Shown here: positions 8,998-15,844 of the stretch, piece after piece | Numbering within the stretch: the first letter of the stretch is position 1 | Layout of the letters: every line of letters starts with the position of its first letter | Virus record (IMG/VR): IMGVR_UViG_3300025417_000067 | Coordinates: 1 to 28,781 of that record | Source: a virus | Strand: one strand, 5' to 3' | DNA length: 28,781 bases | Notes under the pieces: generated by a model | Databases searched by the model: none | The model's input: the letters and a program-made list of their open reading frames with translations, nothing else | Told to the model about the DNA's origin: nothing | Made by a program: the position numbers and the translations under genes

Positions 8998-10815
8998 ATG
9001 TCCTTCGATAACCCAGAAATTATTACAGACGACCCAAAGGTTACTAACGTAAACGTGGGTTCTCCTTTAGATAACGCAAACCCAGACAGCGCTACTAGGT
9101 CTTGGCCTGGTTACGTGTCGAGTGCGCCTCAAGCCGCTGCACCTCAAGCCGCCCCTCAGGCAGCTCCTCAAGCCGCTCCCTCTGCTCCACCGCAAGGGGC
9201 GTTGCCCGCTGCTCCTAGCGCTGCGCCTATGCCTGCGGCAGCTCCAACGCAAGCGGCTATTCCTGCAGCAGCACCTCCTCGCCCTCAAGCTCCTCCTATG
9301 AGCAACCCGATGGCTGAGTACATGCAAGCCCTTAACCAATATCAAGCGGTTCTGGATCAACAGTCTAAAGCCGGATCGCAGATTCCATGGTTCCAGATGG
9401 CTCAAGGCTTCTTGTCCCCCACTCGCGGTGGCGGCTTTGGCGAGTCGTTGGGCAACGTAGCGGGTAATATCAGCAGATATCAAGAAGAACAACAAAAGAA
9501 TCAAATTCCGCTGGCTAAAGCCCGTCTTGAGTTGATGCAAGCCAAATACGGTTTGGCTAATCAAGCTCAAGCGCAGCAGGACTTTACAAGCCTTATCGGC
9601 GGTCAGCCAGGAGTTGCGCCTACAGCGCCCTCAGGTGCAGTGCCTTCATCTCACATTGAACCTGCTTCAATGAATGCGGCTGCGGCTTCCACTCCTAACG
9701 CGGTAACTCTGGTAGGCGCAACTGCGCATCCCGCTGATACGGCCTCGCCTAGGACGTTGACGATTCAAGACGCGCTCAAATATGCGGTTGCTCACCCTGA
9801 AGATAAAGAGCGTATCTCGTTGCTGACGGAAGCAGCGAAGGTGGCGCAACCTGACTATCTTATCGCGCAAAACGGCGTCGTTTTCAATAAGAAAACTGGG
9901 CAGTATGTAACAGACCAACCTATTCCTGGTCAAGAACAAAAGACATACAGTACGCCTTTCGGTGACTTTAAGTTGACGTCTACTGATTATGAACAGTTCC
10001 GGAAGTTGCCCTCACAAGACCAGCAACTCAAGTTCTTACAAGGTATCTCAGGTACTAACGAACAAGGTATGCCTAAGACCGTGCAAGACATCGAAGCGGC
10101 GGCTGCGGGGCGTAGAGAAACTTCCACCAAACAGGCCAGCGCCGATGTCGCTGGAGCGCAAACGCTACTTAATAGCCGTAAAGCTGCTGAAGCTATGCTG
10201 CCTGTATATGATCGTATTCAAACGATCCTTGGGCAACCTGGTGTTAAAGAAAACTTGGGTGTCTTTAAGCAGGGCGACGTTGTCGATGCTTTATCTTCTT
10301 TCTTGGCCGGCGATCATTCTGAAAAGTCTGTTCGTAATATGCAAGAGTCTTTGCGTAGGGCAGGAGCTTCACCAGAAGTGATCAATGCAATCAACGATAT
10401 TGATGGTCAACGAGGCGTGGCTGAGGCTGAGTACATTAAGAACATGGGTAGTACAGCTCGTGTTACTGATTTCCGCTTGAAGTTTGCACAAGATTTACAC
10501 CCCAGCTCGCAAAACGACATGTATGGCGCTTTCCAGAGCAAGCTAAATGAGTTCAAAAATCGCGCAAATTTTGACATTGAACTGCATAACTTGTACGACA
10601 AACTGAACAAAGAGCGTGGCGTGACGTATTCGCAACTAAACACGCAGCCTGAGTATAAAGAAGCTTATAATAGACATAACTCTGCATATTCGGCTGGTCT
10701 GCCTACAAATACTCCAGTACCTACTGGAACTACACCCTCGGCACCCCCAGGTAGCTGGCAGCAGCGTTTGAATGCTGAAAAAGCACGTCGCGCTCAACTG
10801 GGCGCTACTCAATAA
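8998..10815 (+). CDS. Pro/Ala-rich virion-associated protein, unknown function
   Basis: The 605-aa product starts with a ~50-residue polar segment, then a proline/alanine linker (residues about 41-100) with repeated P-Q-A-A, followed by helical sequence: M-A-E-Y-M-Q-A-L-N-Q-Y, a W-F-Q-M-A-Q-G-F-L-S-P-T motif and G-F-G-E-S-L-G-N-V-A-G. The last 250 residues are mixed charged helices ending in a basic tail. I recognise the type (large protein between virion repeat proteins and the transglycosylase) but no named family. ATG at 8998 with AAAGGTAACTC upstream, the same ribosome site style as its neighbours. An internal core or ejection protein is the best guess. Confidence 0.5.
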   Translation: MSFDNPEIITDDPKVTNVNVGSPLDNANPDSATRSWPGYVSSAPQAAAPQAAPQAAPQAAPSAPPQGALPAAPSAAPMPAAAPTQAAIPAAAPPRPQAPPMSNPMAEYMQALNQYQAVLDQQSKAGSQIPWFQMAQGFLSPTRGGGFGESLGNVAGNISRYQEEQQKNQIPLAKARLELMQAKYGLANQAQAQQDFTSLIGGQPGVAPTAPSGAVPSSHIEPASMNAAAASTPNAVTLVGATAHPADTASPRTLTIQDALKYAVAHPEDKERISLLTEAAKVAQPDYLIAQNGVVFNKKTGQYVTDQPIPGQEQKTYSTPFGDFKLTSTDYEQFRKLPSQDQQLKFLQGISGTNEQGMPKTVQDIEAAAAGRRETSTKQASADVAGAQTLLNSRKAAEAMLPVYDRIQTILGQPGVKENLGVFKQGDVVDALSSFLAGDHSEKSVRNMQESLRRAGASPEVINAINDIDGQRGVAEAEYIKNMGSTARVTDFRLKFAQDLHPSSQNDMYGAFQSKLNEFKNRANFDIELHNLYDKLNKERGVTYSQLNTQPEYKEAYNRHNSAYSAGLPTNTPVPTGTTPSAPPGSWQQRLNAEKARRAQLGATQ

Positions 10816-10824
10816 GAGGTAACT

Positions 10825-12189
10825 ATGGCTGACGTTCAACCCTTCGATCTTGCTAATCTTAACGAAGCGCAGTTAGCCGTTGCGGAAAAGATCGGCGCTA
10901 AATTTGAAGCAGCGGGCTTGAACCCTGATTTGTTTGTCCCGCTCGCGTTTCATGAAAGTAGCCTGAAGCCGGATAGCATCGGTCCTGAGATTGTGAAAAG
11001 CCCTACTAATGTTCAGCGGGCTATGGGCCTTTTTCAGTTTACGCCAGACACAGCCAAATTTGTAGGTTTGAAAAACCCTCTGGATACTGATCAGAACATT
11101 GACGCGGCTATCAAACTCGCTCAGCATCACATTCAGAATCCTAACATCGGTACTGACCCAGTAAAACTGCTTGCAGCTTGGCATGGCGGCCCGAACTCGG
11201 CTTTTGTAAAGACAGGCGATGAAACAAAATTGCCTGATTCTACAGTTGACTATCTGCTAACGATGCACCAACGTACGGGAGGGCAGTTGCCTTCTCCGAT
11301 TACAGGCGCTAAAGATTTGACGACGCCTTCAAATCAAATGCCCCCGCCGCTTAGCAGTATGACTCCAGGACAAGCGATGGCTGTAGCTGCTCCTGCAGCA
11401 AAAGCTGGCTTGGCTGTTTCTGGCGTTGGCGAGGGGGCTCGGGGCGTCAAAGGTACTGTTGATTACGCAGTTAGAAAATTGGCTGAAGAAAACGCCCGCG
11501 CAACTGGCGCTAATCTAGCTACAAATGCCGCAGCGGGAATCGCCCAAACTGGCGGTACTGGAACCGCTAACTACGGCAGAGCCTTTGGCTTGAGCGATTT
11601 TGACGCCCGCCGTGCGGCTGATATGTCTAAGCAACCAGGCGGCGTTTGGGATTTGAAAGCTACAATTCCTGAACAAGAGGCTAAACTGGCGCAGATGGGT
11701 ATCACCAATGTCGGTGAATCAGCCTCAGGCTCTAATGTCTTAGTGCCTAAAACGATTCAAGAAGTGAACGCTGAAACTAAAGCGTTACTTGCGCCGCCTA
11801 AGAAAGTTTCACCGCTGACAGCGATGTTCAAAGCCCCTTCCGAAGGTGCGTTGCCTATTATGGCTAAAGCGGGAGCTCGCACCCTTGGCACTACGCTACC
11901 TATCGTAGGTGCAGCTTTGGATACGCAAGATGCCCTAAACAGAAGTAAGCAACGCGACGTTACCGGCTCTCGTATTTCTGCAGGTGGAGCGCTGATAGGG
12001 GCTGGCGCGGCTGGCGCGGCCTTAATGGGCTTTCCTGTAACGGCAGGTTTATTAGGTTTGGGTGGTCTTGCAGCAAACGCAATAAACATGGGTCGCGATA
12101 TTTACAAAATGACCCCGATGCAACGAGAGGAATTAAAGAACACTACTTTATTTCCCTCGTCTCCTCCAGCTGGGCAATACTATCGCTAA
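10825..12189 (+). CDS. Virion lytic transglycosylase (SLT-type) with hydrophobic C-terminal region
   Basis: Residues about 15-135 form a lysozyme-fold transglycosylase domain: L-A-F-H-E-S-S-L with catalytic Glu44, A-M-G-L-F-Q-F-T-P-D-T-A (67-77), and L-A-A-W-H-G-G-P-N near 116. Such domains cleave the glycan strand, locally opening peptidoglycan during DNA injection. The following 250 residues are Ala/Gly-rich, with a hydrophobic Gly/Ala/Leu stretch near 390-430 that could insert in or cross a membrane. At 454 aa it is far larger than a soluble SLT enzyme, which fits a virion-borne ejection protein. ATG at 10825, with AAGAGGTAACT upstream. It is the last sizeable gene of the plus-strand operon. 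Confidence 0.8.
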   Translation: MADVQPFDLANLNEAQLAVAEKIGAKFEAAGLNPDLFVPLAFHESSLKPDSIGPEIVKSPTNVQRAMGLFQFTPDTAKFVGLKNPLDTDQNIDAAIKLAQHHIQNPNIGTDPVKLLAAWHGGPNSAFVKTGDETKLPDSTVDYLLTMHQRTGGQLPSPITGAKDLTTPSNQMPPPLSSMTPGQAMAVAAPAAKAGLAVSGVGEGARGVKGTVDYAVRKLAEENARATGANLATNAAAGIAQTGGTGTANYGRAFGLSDFDARRAADMSKQPGGVWDLKATIPEQEAKLAQMGITNVGESASGSNVLVPKTIQEVNAETKALLAPPKKVSPLTAMFKAPSEGALPIMAKAGARTLGTTLPIVGAALDTQDALNRSKQRDVTGSRISAGGALIGAGAAGAALMGFPVTAGLLGLGGLAANAINMGRDIYKMTPMQREELKNTTLFPSSPPAGQYYR

Positions 12190-12306
12190 GCAGATAAAGG
12201 GAAAGGCTATGACTGATAAAACTATCAGCCATGGCGCCCAAACCGATATGGCTAGCAAAATAAATGCTAGCATATTGAGCGTGATAACCACAGCGCTCTT
12301 AAGCAT
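12148..12306 (-). CDS. Possible 52-aa membrane protein, holin-like by form only
   Basis: Starting at the ATG at 12306, preceded by AAGGG six bases upstream and overlapping the stop of the 63-aa gene (ATGCTTAA), this ORF encodes two hydrophobic segments (about residues 4-21 and 24-43) separated by S-V-W-A-P-W and ending in a basic S-W-R-R-R-G-K tail. Small size, two spans and a positive tail are typical of class II holins, but no sequence family is recognised. It runs 42 nt into the 3' end of the transglycosylase on the other strand. Membrane character could be a by-product of the complementary reading frame. Confidence 0.4.
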   Translation of the reverse strand: MLKSAVVITLNMLAFILLAISVWAPWLIVLSVIAFPFICLAIVLPSWRRRGK

Positions 12307-12340
12307 CAAAGCCCTTGGCCCAATCGCCGACGCGAACTGA
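12209..12340 (+). CDS. Possible 43-aa plus-strand ORF after the transglycosylase
   Basis: An ATG at 12209 has AAAGGGAAAGG just upstream and is 19 nt after the transglycosylase stop, so it could be the last late gene. The product begins M-T-D-K-T-I-S-H-G-A-Q and has a Ser/Ala/Leu/Ile-rich middle that could be an amphipathic helix. It overlaps, on the opposite strand, both the 63-aa gene and the hydrophobic ORF at 12148-12306, so at least one of these small calls is probably wrong. Confidence 0.25.
   Translation: MTDKTISHGAQTDMASKINASILSVITTALLSIKALGPIADAN
12251..12271. other. Hairpin at the convergent operon junction
   Basis: GCTAGCA-7 nt-TGCTAGC forms a perfect 7-bp stem; a second inverted repeat, CTGATA/TATCAG with a 4-nt loop, lies at 12213-12228. 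They sit where the two operons meet and may pause or end transcription. Neither is followed by a T tract on either strand, so they are not standard intrinsic terminators. Confidence 0.3.
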
Positions 12341-12490
12341 GAACTGGATTTCTGTAGGCTTGGTTGGGTCGGGCATATCGCTCCAGATATGCATCGGCTC
12401 TTCCCAGTCATACATCTTCATCGCAGCCGCGAGGCTATCATAGAAGAACAAGGCTTGTTCTTCACTATCGCAAAGCATTTCAAATTTCAT
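12299..12490 (-). CDS. Small acidic protein, unknown function
   Basis: The 63-aa product (start M-K-F-E-M-L-C-D-S-E-E-Q-A) is soluble, acidic and Trp-containing, with no recognised motif. The ATG at 12490 has AGGTGA just upstream, which overlaps the stop codon of the DUF1599-like gene, leaving a 3-nt gap. It is the last or second-last gene of the early operon. No function can be assigned. Confidence 0.6.
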   Translation of the reverse strand: MKFEMLCDSEEQALFFYDSLAAAMKMYDWEEPMHIWSDMPDPTKPTEIQFSVRVGDWAKGFDA

Positions 12491-12493
12491 AAA

Positions 12494-12835
12494 TCACCTA
12501 TCTTGGTTAATGTAGCCGGTAGTAGCTTCGCCCTCTTTATCGAGCTGGGGGATGCTAGCACCCATGTGTTCCTCAACTAACAACAAATAGCGACGCAAGT
12601 CGCGAATGTCATCAATTATACCCTCGATGCGAACATCGCACTTGATAGCTTCAAAGATGTCATAGTCATGCGCTTTGACTTGATTCTCAAGGCGATCCCA
12701 CTTACGGGCCAGCATCATAAATGCGCCAACGCCGCCGCGCTTTTTCCAAGAGTCACCGTAAGAGCGCTCAGCTTTGAGCAACCCCGTAATATCGGCGTGG
12801 GTAATACCGTTCAAACCCATTTCAAGACTTGACAT
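12494..12835 (-). CDS. DUF1599 / Nmad1-like nucleotide-modification-associated protein
   Basis: The 113-aa version starting at 12835 is preferred: it overlaps the HD gene by 14 nt and has a weak AGAAAGA site, while the upstream ATG at 12889 lies deeper inside the HD gene without a ribosome site. The core Y-G-D-S-W-K-K-R-G-G-V-G-A-F and A-R-K-W-D-R-L-E-N, followed by a D-D-I-R-D-L-R-R-Y-L helix, resembles the small all-helical phage family called DUF1599 or nucleotide-modification-associated domain 1. Biochemical activity of the family is not established as far as I know. Its position beside an HD nucleotide hydrolase and in an operon with modification genes is consistent with nucleotide metabolism. 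Confidence 0.55.
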   Translation of the reverse strand: MSSLEMGLNGITHADITGLLKAERSYGDSWKKRGGVGAFMMLARKWDRLENQVKAHDYDIFEAIKCDVRIEGIIDDIRDLRRYLLLVEEHMGASIPQLDKEGEATTGYINQDR

Positions 12836-13334
12836 TTTTACGATCTTTCTGTAATTGTTCCAAAAGCATTGATCCAACTGAGTGCTCATTTAAATTTTTA
12901 AGATAGTCAACGCCGCGATCAAACACCTCGGCAGCGGTGGTGTTGCCAACCTCAAGCTCATCCAAGCAACGGTAAAGCAGGTCAAGCATGTCGGCCCACT
13001 TAAGCACCAAGGCTTCCTCAGCGCTGAGTGCGGGCACTTTGAGCATATTTTCCTGCATCATATCGTGCTCAAGCTCATCGCAAGCTGACTTTAACCTAGC
13101 CGACCGCCACTTCGCCGTAGCCGGCACATCACCTGTCCATTGTTCAGCGGTGTCGTGAAGTAGCGTTGCGAAAACCAGTTGCCGTGAGGGTTTCGGTTCC
13201 AGTATGAAAACGATAGCGAGGACATTAGCTGTATGTTCGCCGACGGTGTCGGAGGTGAGCATGCGGCGCGTGTGCCAGCGTTTGACTGCATTTCCATTGC
13301 GAATAGTTTTGATTGAAACGTGAGGTACTAGCAT
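12822..13334 (-). CDS. HD-domain 5'-deoxynucleotidase (YfbR-like)
   Basis: The 170-aa protein carries the full HD phosphohydrolase set: V-K-R-W-H-T-R (17-23), G-E-H-T with His34, L-L-H-D with His60/Asp61, Glu64, Asp69 and K-W-A-D-M-L-D with Asp115. This order and spacing match YfbR-type metal-dependent enzymes that remove the 5' phosphate of deoxynucleoside monophosphates. In phages with altered DNA bases, HD enzymes are known to purge a canonical nucleotide; here dTMP or dUMP would be a logical target, but that is inference. The gene is the first after an 81-nt gap holding a promoter-like element; the ATG at 13334 has no clear Shine-Dalgarno sequence. Confidence 0.8.
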   Translation of the reverse strand: MLVPHVSIKTIRNGNAVKRWHTRRMLTSDTVGEHTANVLAIVFILEPKPSRQLVFATLLHDTAEQWTGDVPATAKWRSARLKSACDELEHDMMQENMLKVPALSAEEALVLKWADMLDLLYRCLDELEVGNTTAAEVFDRGVDYLKNLNEHSVGSMLLEQLQKDRKNVKS

Positions 13335-13357
13335 AAGTAAGTTCTAAGTTATCAGGG

Positions 13358-13370
13358 TTTAAATTATAAC
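13358..13370 (-). promoter_or_regulatory. Promoter-like element before the HD gene
   Basis: On the minus strand the bases read GTTATAATTTAAA, with TATAAT 28 nt before the HD start. Upstream lies AAAATTGAG, shared with the element before the Sak4 gene, and TTAAC about 20 nt before the -10, which may be a poor -35. The agreement over more than 20 bp with the other site supports a real regulatory module. Confidence 0.55.
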
Positions 13371-13374
13371 TCAA

Positions 13375-13407
13375 TTTTTAGCCGCTACGTTAATTTAGCG
13401 CTAAAAA
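13375..13407. promoter_or_regulatory. Inverted repeat upstream of the HD-gene promoter (operator candidate)
   Basis: TTTTTAG-c-CGCTA, an 8-nt loop, then TAGCG-CTAAAAA gives a 12-bp stem with one bulged base. It covers the expected -35 to -20 zone of the promoter-like element. The A/T ends lie on the wrong side for a terminator on either strand, so a protein-binding site is more likely. Confidence 0.4.
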
Positions 13408-13415
13408 CTAAGTGT

Positions 13416-13874
13416 TTAAGATTCAGCGACAGGTTTTAAGGGCGCTCTACGCACCTTTGCAACTCCGCGTGGGTACTTGGTAGGTTTAGCCTGACCGTCA
13501 CCCTTAGTTAGCCCGCGATGGTAAGCCGCCGCCTCTAATGACTCTAGAGTGCGTTTACGCTCATCCCAGAGTTCAAGAATTAAACCGGCCAGCGGGCGCA
13601 TACTGAACTTAGGATTCAAGCGTTCAAAATCAGCTGTAGTTTCCCAGCCGTAAGCTTCAATGTAATGAAGCCAGCTGAGGCCTAACTTGCGAAGCAAGCC
13701 TTTGACGCCGGCGTCCGAGGGGCGAACATAAAACATTGGCAACGTGACATTGGCATCGCGAGCGAGGTCAACCCAATGATCATCGTCAGCGTGTTTTTTG
13801 ATGTAGTGCTCACGCTGGAAGTCTACTTGCTCCTTGGCTTTCGCAATCAATTCAGAGTCAAACGGTTTTGGCAT
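13416..13874 (-). CDS. Phage protein of unknown function with basic C-terminal tail
   Basis: The 152-aa product starts M-P-K-P-F-D-S-E-L and is helical and charged, with a central W-L-H-Y-I-E-A-Y-G-W and F-S-M-R-P-L-A-G-L-I-L-E-L-W and a Lys/Arg/Pro-rich last 25 residues that could contact DNA. I do not recognise the family. The ATG at 13874 has a good AAAGGAA site seven bases upstream and overlaps the resolvase gene by 17 nt. Position between the RuvC-like gene and the HD gene suggests a replication or recombination accessory, but nothing in the sequence proves it. Confidence 0.6.
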   Translation of the reverse strand: MPKPFDSELIAKAKEQVDFQREHYIKKHADDDHWVDLARDANVTLPMFYVRPSDAGVKGLLRKLGLSWLHYIEAYGWETTADFERLNPKFSMRPLAGLILELWDERKRTLESLEAAAYHRGLTKGDGQAKPTKYPRGVAKVRRAPLKPVAES

Positions 13875-14355
13875 TATAAGTTTCCTTTAAGTAAGTTGCA
13901 ATCAACAACGCTTCAGCGCGGTCGATGTGTTTTTTCAAGTGTAAGTCCGCCAGAGGATAGAGCTTAACAGCCAGTGCTCGGGCTTCCTCTTTGTCTTTAG
14001 AGAGCTTAAAATACTTTTTCCAAGCCATAGGGGTAACATAAGTCAAAGGCAGGTTTGTGAGGCTTAAAACTGAGCGACAAACGCCGAACGAATCACCTAA
14101 ACTGAATGTAGCCGCGGCAGCTTGTCCAGGCATAGAGTTAACACGCTCGAGAGCGGCGACAACCCGCACGCGGTTGATAATGCCTTCGCGTAGTAAACGT
14201 CCCATACCAGCGGGGTCAATCTCATACTTCACCGCGCCGTCACCTTTCTTAATCGTCGGAATATCGTACACGGCATACTCGTCACCGTGCAACACCGCGA
14301 TAGCGCCAGTCAGCCCAGGATCAACGCCGACAAAAGTAGTTAGAATGTCGTCCAC
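13858..14355 (-). CDS. RuvC-like Holliday junction resolvase
   Basis: The 165-aa protein has the RNase H-fold resolvase motifs: G-V-D-P-G-L-T-G with Asp12, A-L-E-R-V with Glu70, and K-K-H-I-D-R-A-E-A with Asp145/Glu148. This acidic set binds two metal ions and cuts branched DNA; phage versions resolve recombination intermediates or debranch DNA before packaging. The start is GTG at 14355, with AAAGGA eight bases upstream; the preceding nuclease gene overlaps by 16 nt. Its neighbours are recombination proteins (Sak4-like ATPase, DUF669, PD-(D/E)XK nuclease), consistent with this job. Confidence 0.82.
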   Translation of the reverse strand: MDDILTTFVGVDPGLTGAIAVLHGDEYAVYDIPTIKKGDGAVKYEIDPAGMGRLLREGIINRVRVVAALERVNSMPGQAAAATFSLGDSFGVCRSVLSLTNLPLTYVTPMAWKKYFKLSKDKEEARALAVKLYPLADLHLKKHIDRAEALLIATYLKETYNAKTV

Positions 14356-15176
14356 AAGTCACATCCTTTCAGTTGCTTACCATAATCAAGTTGCTCATTG
14401 AACTTCTCGCAAAGCCAGCCGCCATCTTGAATAGGGCGAGCGTGTTGGCAGGAGCGACAGTTTTGTAAGGGCTTTTGATGACCCCAGCAAACAGCGTGCG
14501 CGTCACAGAACTTGCACCGCCAGTCAGTTTCCTTTTCCGCTATGCGAATAGGGGGCATAGTGGCTTCGGTCAACTTCCGCAGCTTTTCCTCAATCATTTC
14601 AATTGTAGCTTCGTCTTTGTAGACGCGCTCAATATGAAACTTTTCGTCGTCTTTGCAAACAGCAATGTAAAGAGCGCGTTCCAAACCCGATAGCCACATA
14701 CCGGCTTGCATCTGCCAGTAGTGCAGAGGCTTGGCTTCTTTGACGCCGCGAGTCTGTAACTCTTTGAACCCTTTGACATTGGACGATTTGATTTCAATGA
14801 CGTGCGGCGTCTTTTCAGCTGAGGGCACGCCCCGAACTGCACCATCAGTCTTGCAAACAAAGTGCCCGTCGGCAGCGGTGTAAGTCCACTGCTTACCAGT
14901 ATCAGGGTCAACCTCCCAGACTTCTAGGCCAGCGTCTTTTAAGTCTTGAACGACGCGGTCCTCTTGGATGTAGCCGGTTTTAAATAGACGCAGCATACGC
15001 CCTTCGGGGCGGTCGTTATGGAAACCGCGCCAATCGTACCAGATAGAGCGAACACACTCTTCACCGATACTAGACGCACCTATCCGCGTCAACATCAGAT
15101 CTTTGCTGTCGTTCTTCTCGTAGGATTGGTATATCAATTGTTCCAGAGTAGAATTTTCTTTCGGCAATGCGACCAT
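14340..15176 (-). CDS. PD-(D/E)XK nuclease with Cas4/AddB-type Fe-S cysteines
   Basis: The 278-aa protein shows a RecB-family nuclease core: Asp111, Glu128-Ile-Lys130 and a Y-x-Q-x-Q region at 153-157. Cys41 plus Cys221-x2-Cys224-x5-Cys230 repeat the one-plus-three cysteine layout that holds a 4Fe-4S cluster in Cas4 and AddB nucleases. A further quartet, C240, C243, C256 and C272, forms a C-terminal zinc- or metal-binding extension not usual in Cas4. Likely role: exonucleolytic end processing for recombination with the neighbouring annealing proteins. The start at 15176 has AGGAA five to six bases upstream and lies 107 nt inside the zinc-ribbon ORF. No CRISPR array is present, so an adaptation role is unsupported. 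Confidence 0.78.
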   Translation of the reverse strand: MVALPKENSTLEQLIYQSYEKNDSKDLMLTRIGASSIGEECVRSIWYDWRGFHNDRPEGRMLRLFKTGYIQEDRVVQDLKDAGLEVWEVDPDTGKQWTYTAADGHFVCKTDGAVRGVPSAEKTPHVIEIKSSNVKGFKELQTRGVKEAKPLHYWQMQAGMWLSGLERALYIAVCKDDEKFHIERVYKDEATIEMIEEKLRKLTEATMPPIRIAEKETDWRCKFCDAHAVCWGHQKPLQNCRSCQHARPIQDGGWLCEKFNEQLDYGKQLKGCDLWTTF

Positions 15177-15318
15177 TTTTTCCTCTTATATAAACTACAG
15201 CTCGTTCTTCAGTTGTAAACATGTGGTAATTAAAGCAAACCCGACGGCGGTATGTGTAGCCGCCTTTAGATCGGGTTTCCTTAACGTCACTTTGTGCCCC
15301 GCAAACCGGACACTTCAT
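15070..15318 (-). CDS. NrdR-like zinc-ribbon protein
   Basis: Beginning at the ATG at 15318 (the stop TGA of the DUF669 gene overlaps as TGATG), the 82-aa product reads M-K-C-P-V-C-G, then Y-R-R-R-V-C-F-N-Y-H and F-T-T-E-E. The order Cys3-x2-Cys6, Cys28-x3-His32 resembles the N-terminal zinc ribbon of NrdR, but the fourth ligand is His in place of Cys and the ATP-cone domain is absent. Many phages encode such lone ribbons; DNA or RNA binding is the usual guess. The last 107 nt overlap the nuclease gene in another frame, so its C-terminal third is of uncertain value. Confidence 0.65.
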   Translation of the reverse strand: MKCPVCGAQSDVKETRSKGGYTYRRRVCFNYHMFTTEERAVVYIRGKNGRIAERKFYSGTIDIPILREERQQRSDVDADRCV

Positions 15319-15830
15319 CAATCATCCCAAGGGGCTTTTTTACCAGCGGGGGCTTTAGAAGCTGTAGGAGTCGAGACTGGAGCAGAGGGGGCAGCCTTTG
15401 CCGGCGCAGCAGGGCGGCCTGAGCCGTTTGGGGCTTTGAAGCCGGTAATGATGTTTTGAGGACCGTAGTCACCCGAACCTTTTTCAATACCAACATTCGC
15501 GCTGAAAGGCACGTTGACCAGTTGATCTGAGTCGCTAGCATTAGGATTACCGCACGCTTGAGCCCAGCCAGCTAACTGACGACGCCCGATTTCCTCAGCC
15601 TTGGAGCTAGGATTGTGGGTGTTGAAGTTCATGAAAATAACGCGGTTCGCATTTGTAGGACCCAAGACACGAAACTTAGCGCGGATATAATAACCCGTCC
15701 CCGCTTTCGTTTGACGTTGCTCAGCTTCCTCACACATCAGTTGATATTCACCTTCAGGAATAGGATCATAAGACCCGCCGCTATCCACATTAGGATCATA
15801 TTCAGCAGTATTAAAACCAAAGTTAGCCAT
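15318..15830 (-). CDS. DUF669-family, SSB-like protein with acidic C-terminal tip
   Basis: The 170-aa product begins with F-N-T-A-E-Y-D-P and has S-Y-D-P-I-P-E-G-E-Y, followed by T-K-A-G-T-G-Y-Y-I-R-A-K-F, the OB-like pattern of DUF669 proteins found in phage recombination modules. After residue ~135 comes an Ala/Pro/Lys linker that ends K-K-A-P-W-D-D, similar in logic to the acidic tip by which bacterial SSB recruits partners. It is therefore probably a single-strand DNA-binding partner of the adjacent Sak4-like ATPase. ATG at 15830, with GGAG eight bases upstream. Confidence 0.68.
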   Translation of the reverse strand: MANFGFNTAEYDPNVDSGGSYDPIPEGEYQLMCEEAEQRQTKAGTGYYIRAKFRVLGPTNANRVIFMNFNTHNPSSKAEEIGRRQLAGWAQACGNPNASDSDQLVNVPFSANVGIEKGSGDYGPQNIITGFKAPNGSGRPAAPAKAAPSAPVSTPTASKAPAGKKAPWDD

Positions 15831-15844
15831 TCTAAATTCTCCAT

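Noticed and set aside
9067-9570. 167-aa minus-strand ORF rich in Arg/Cys/Ser
   Set aside because: It is the complement of the Pro/Ala-rich linker; its composition is explained by the opposite strand and it lies inside a convincing gene.
12822-12889. Upstream ATG (12889) for the DUF1599-like gene
   Set aside because: It lacks a ribosome site and would encode 18 extra residues within the HD gene; the ATG at 12835 fits the usual small overlaps here.
13375-13407. 12-bp hairpin considered as an intrinsic terminator
   Set aside because: The T run lies on the 5' arm and A run on the 3' arm in both orientations, so neither transcript ends in a U tract; kept as an operator candidate.
14340-15176. 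Reading the Cas4-like nuclease as part of a CRISPR adaptation module
   Set aside because: No cas1, cas2 or repeat array is present and the genomic context is phage recombination.
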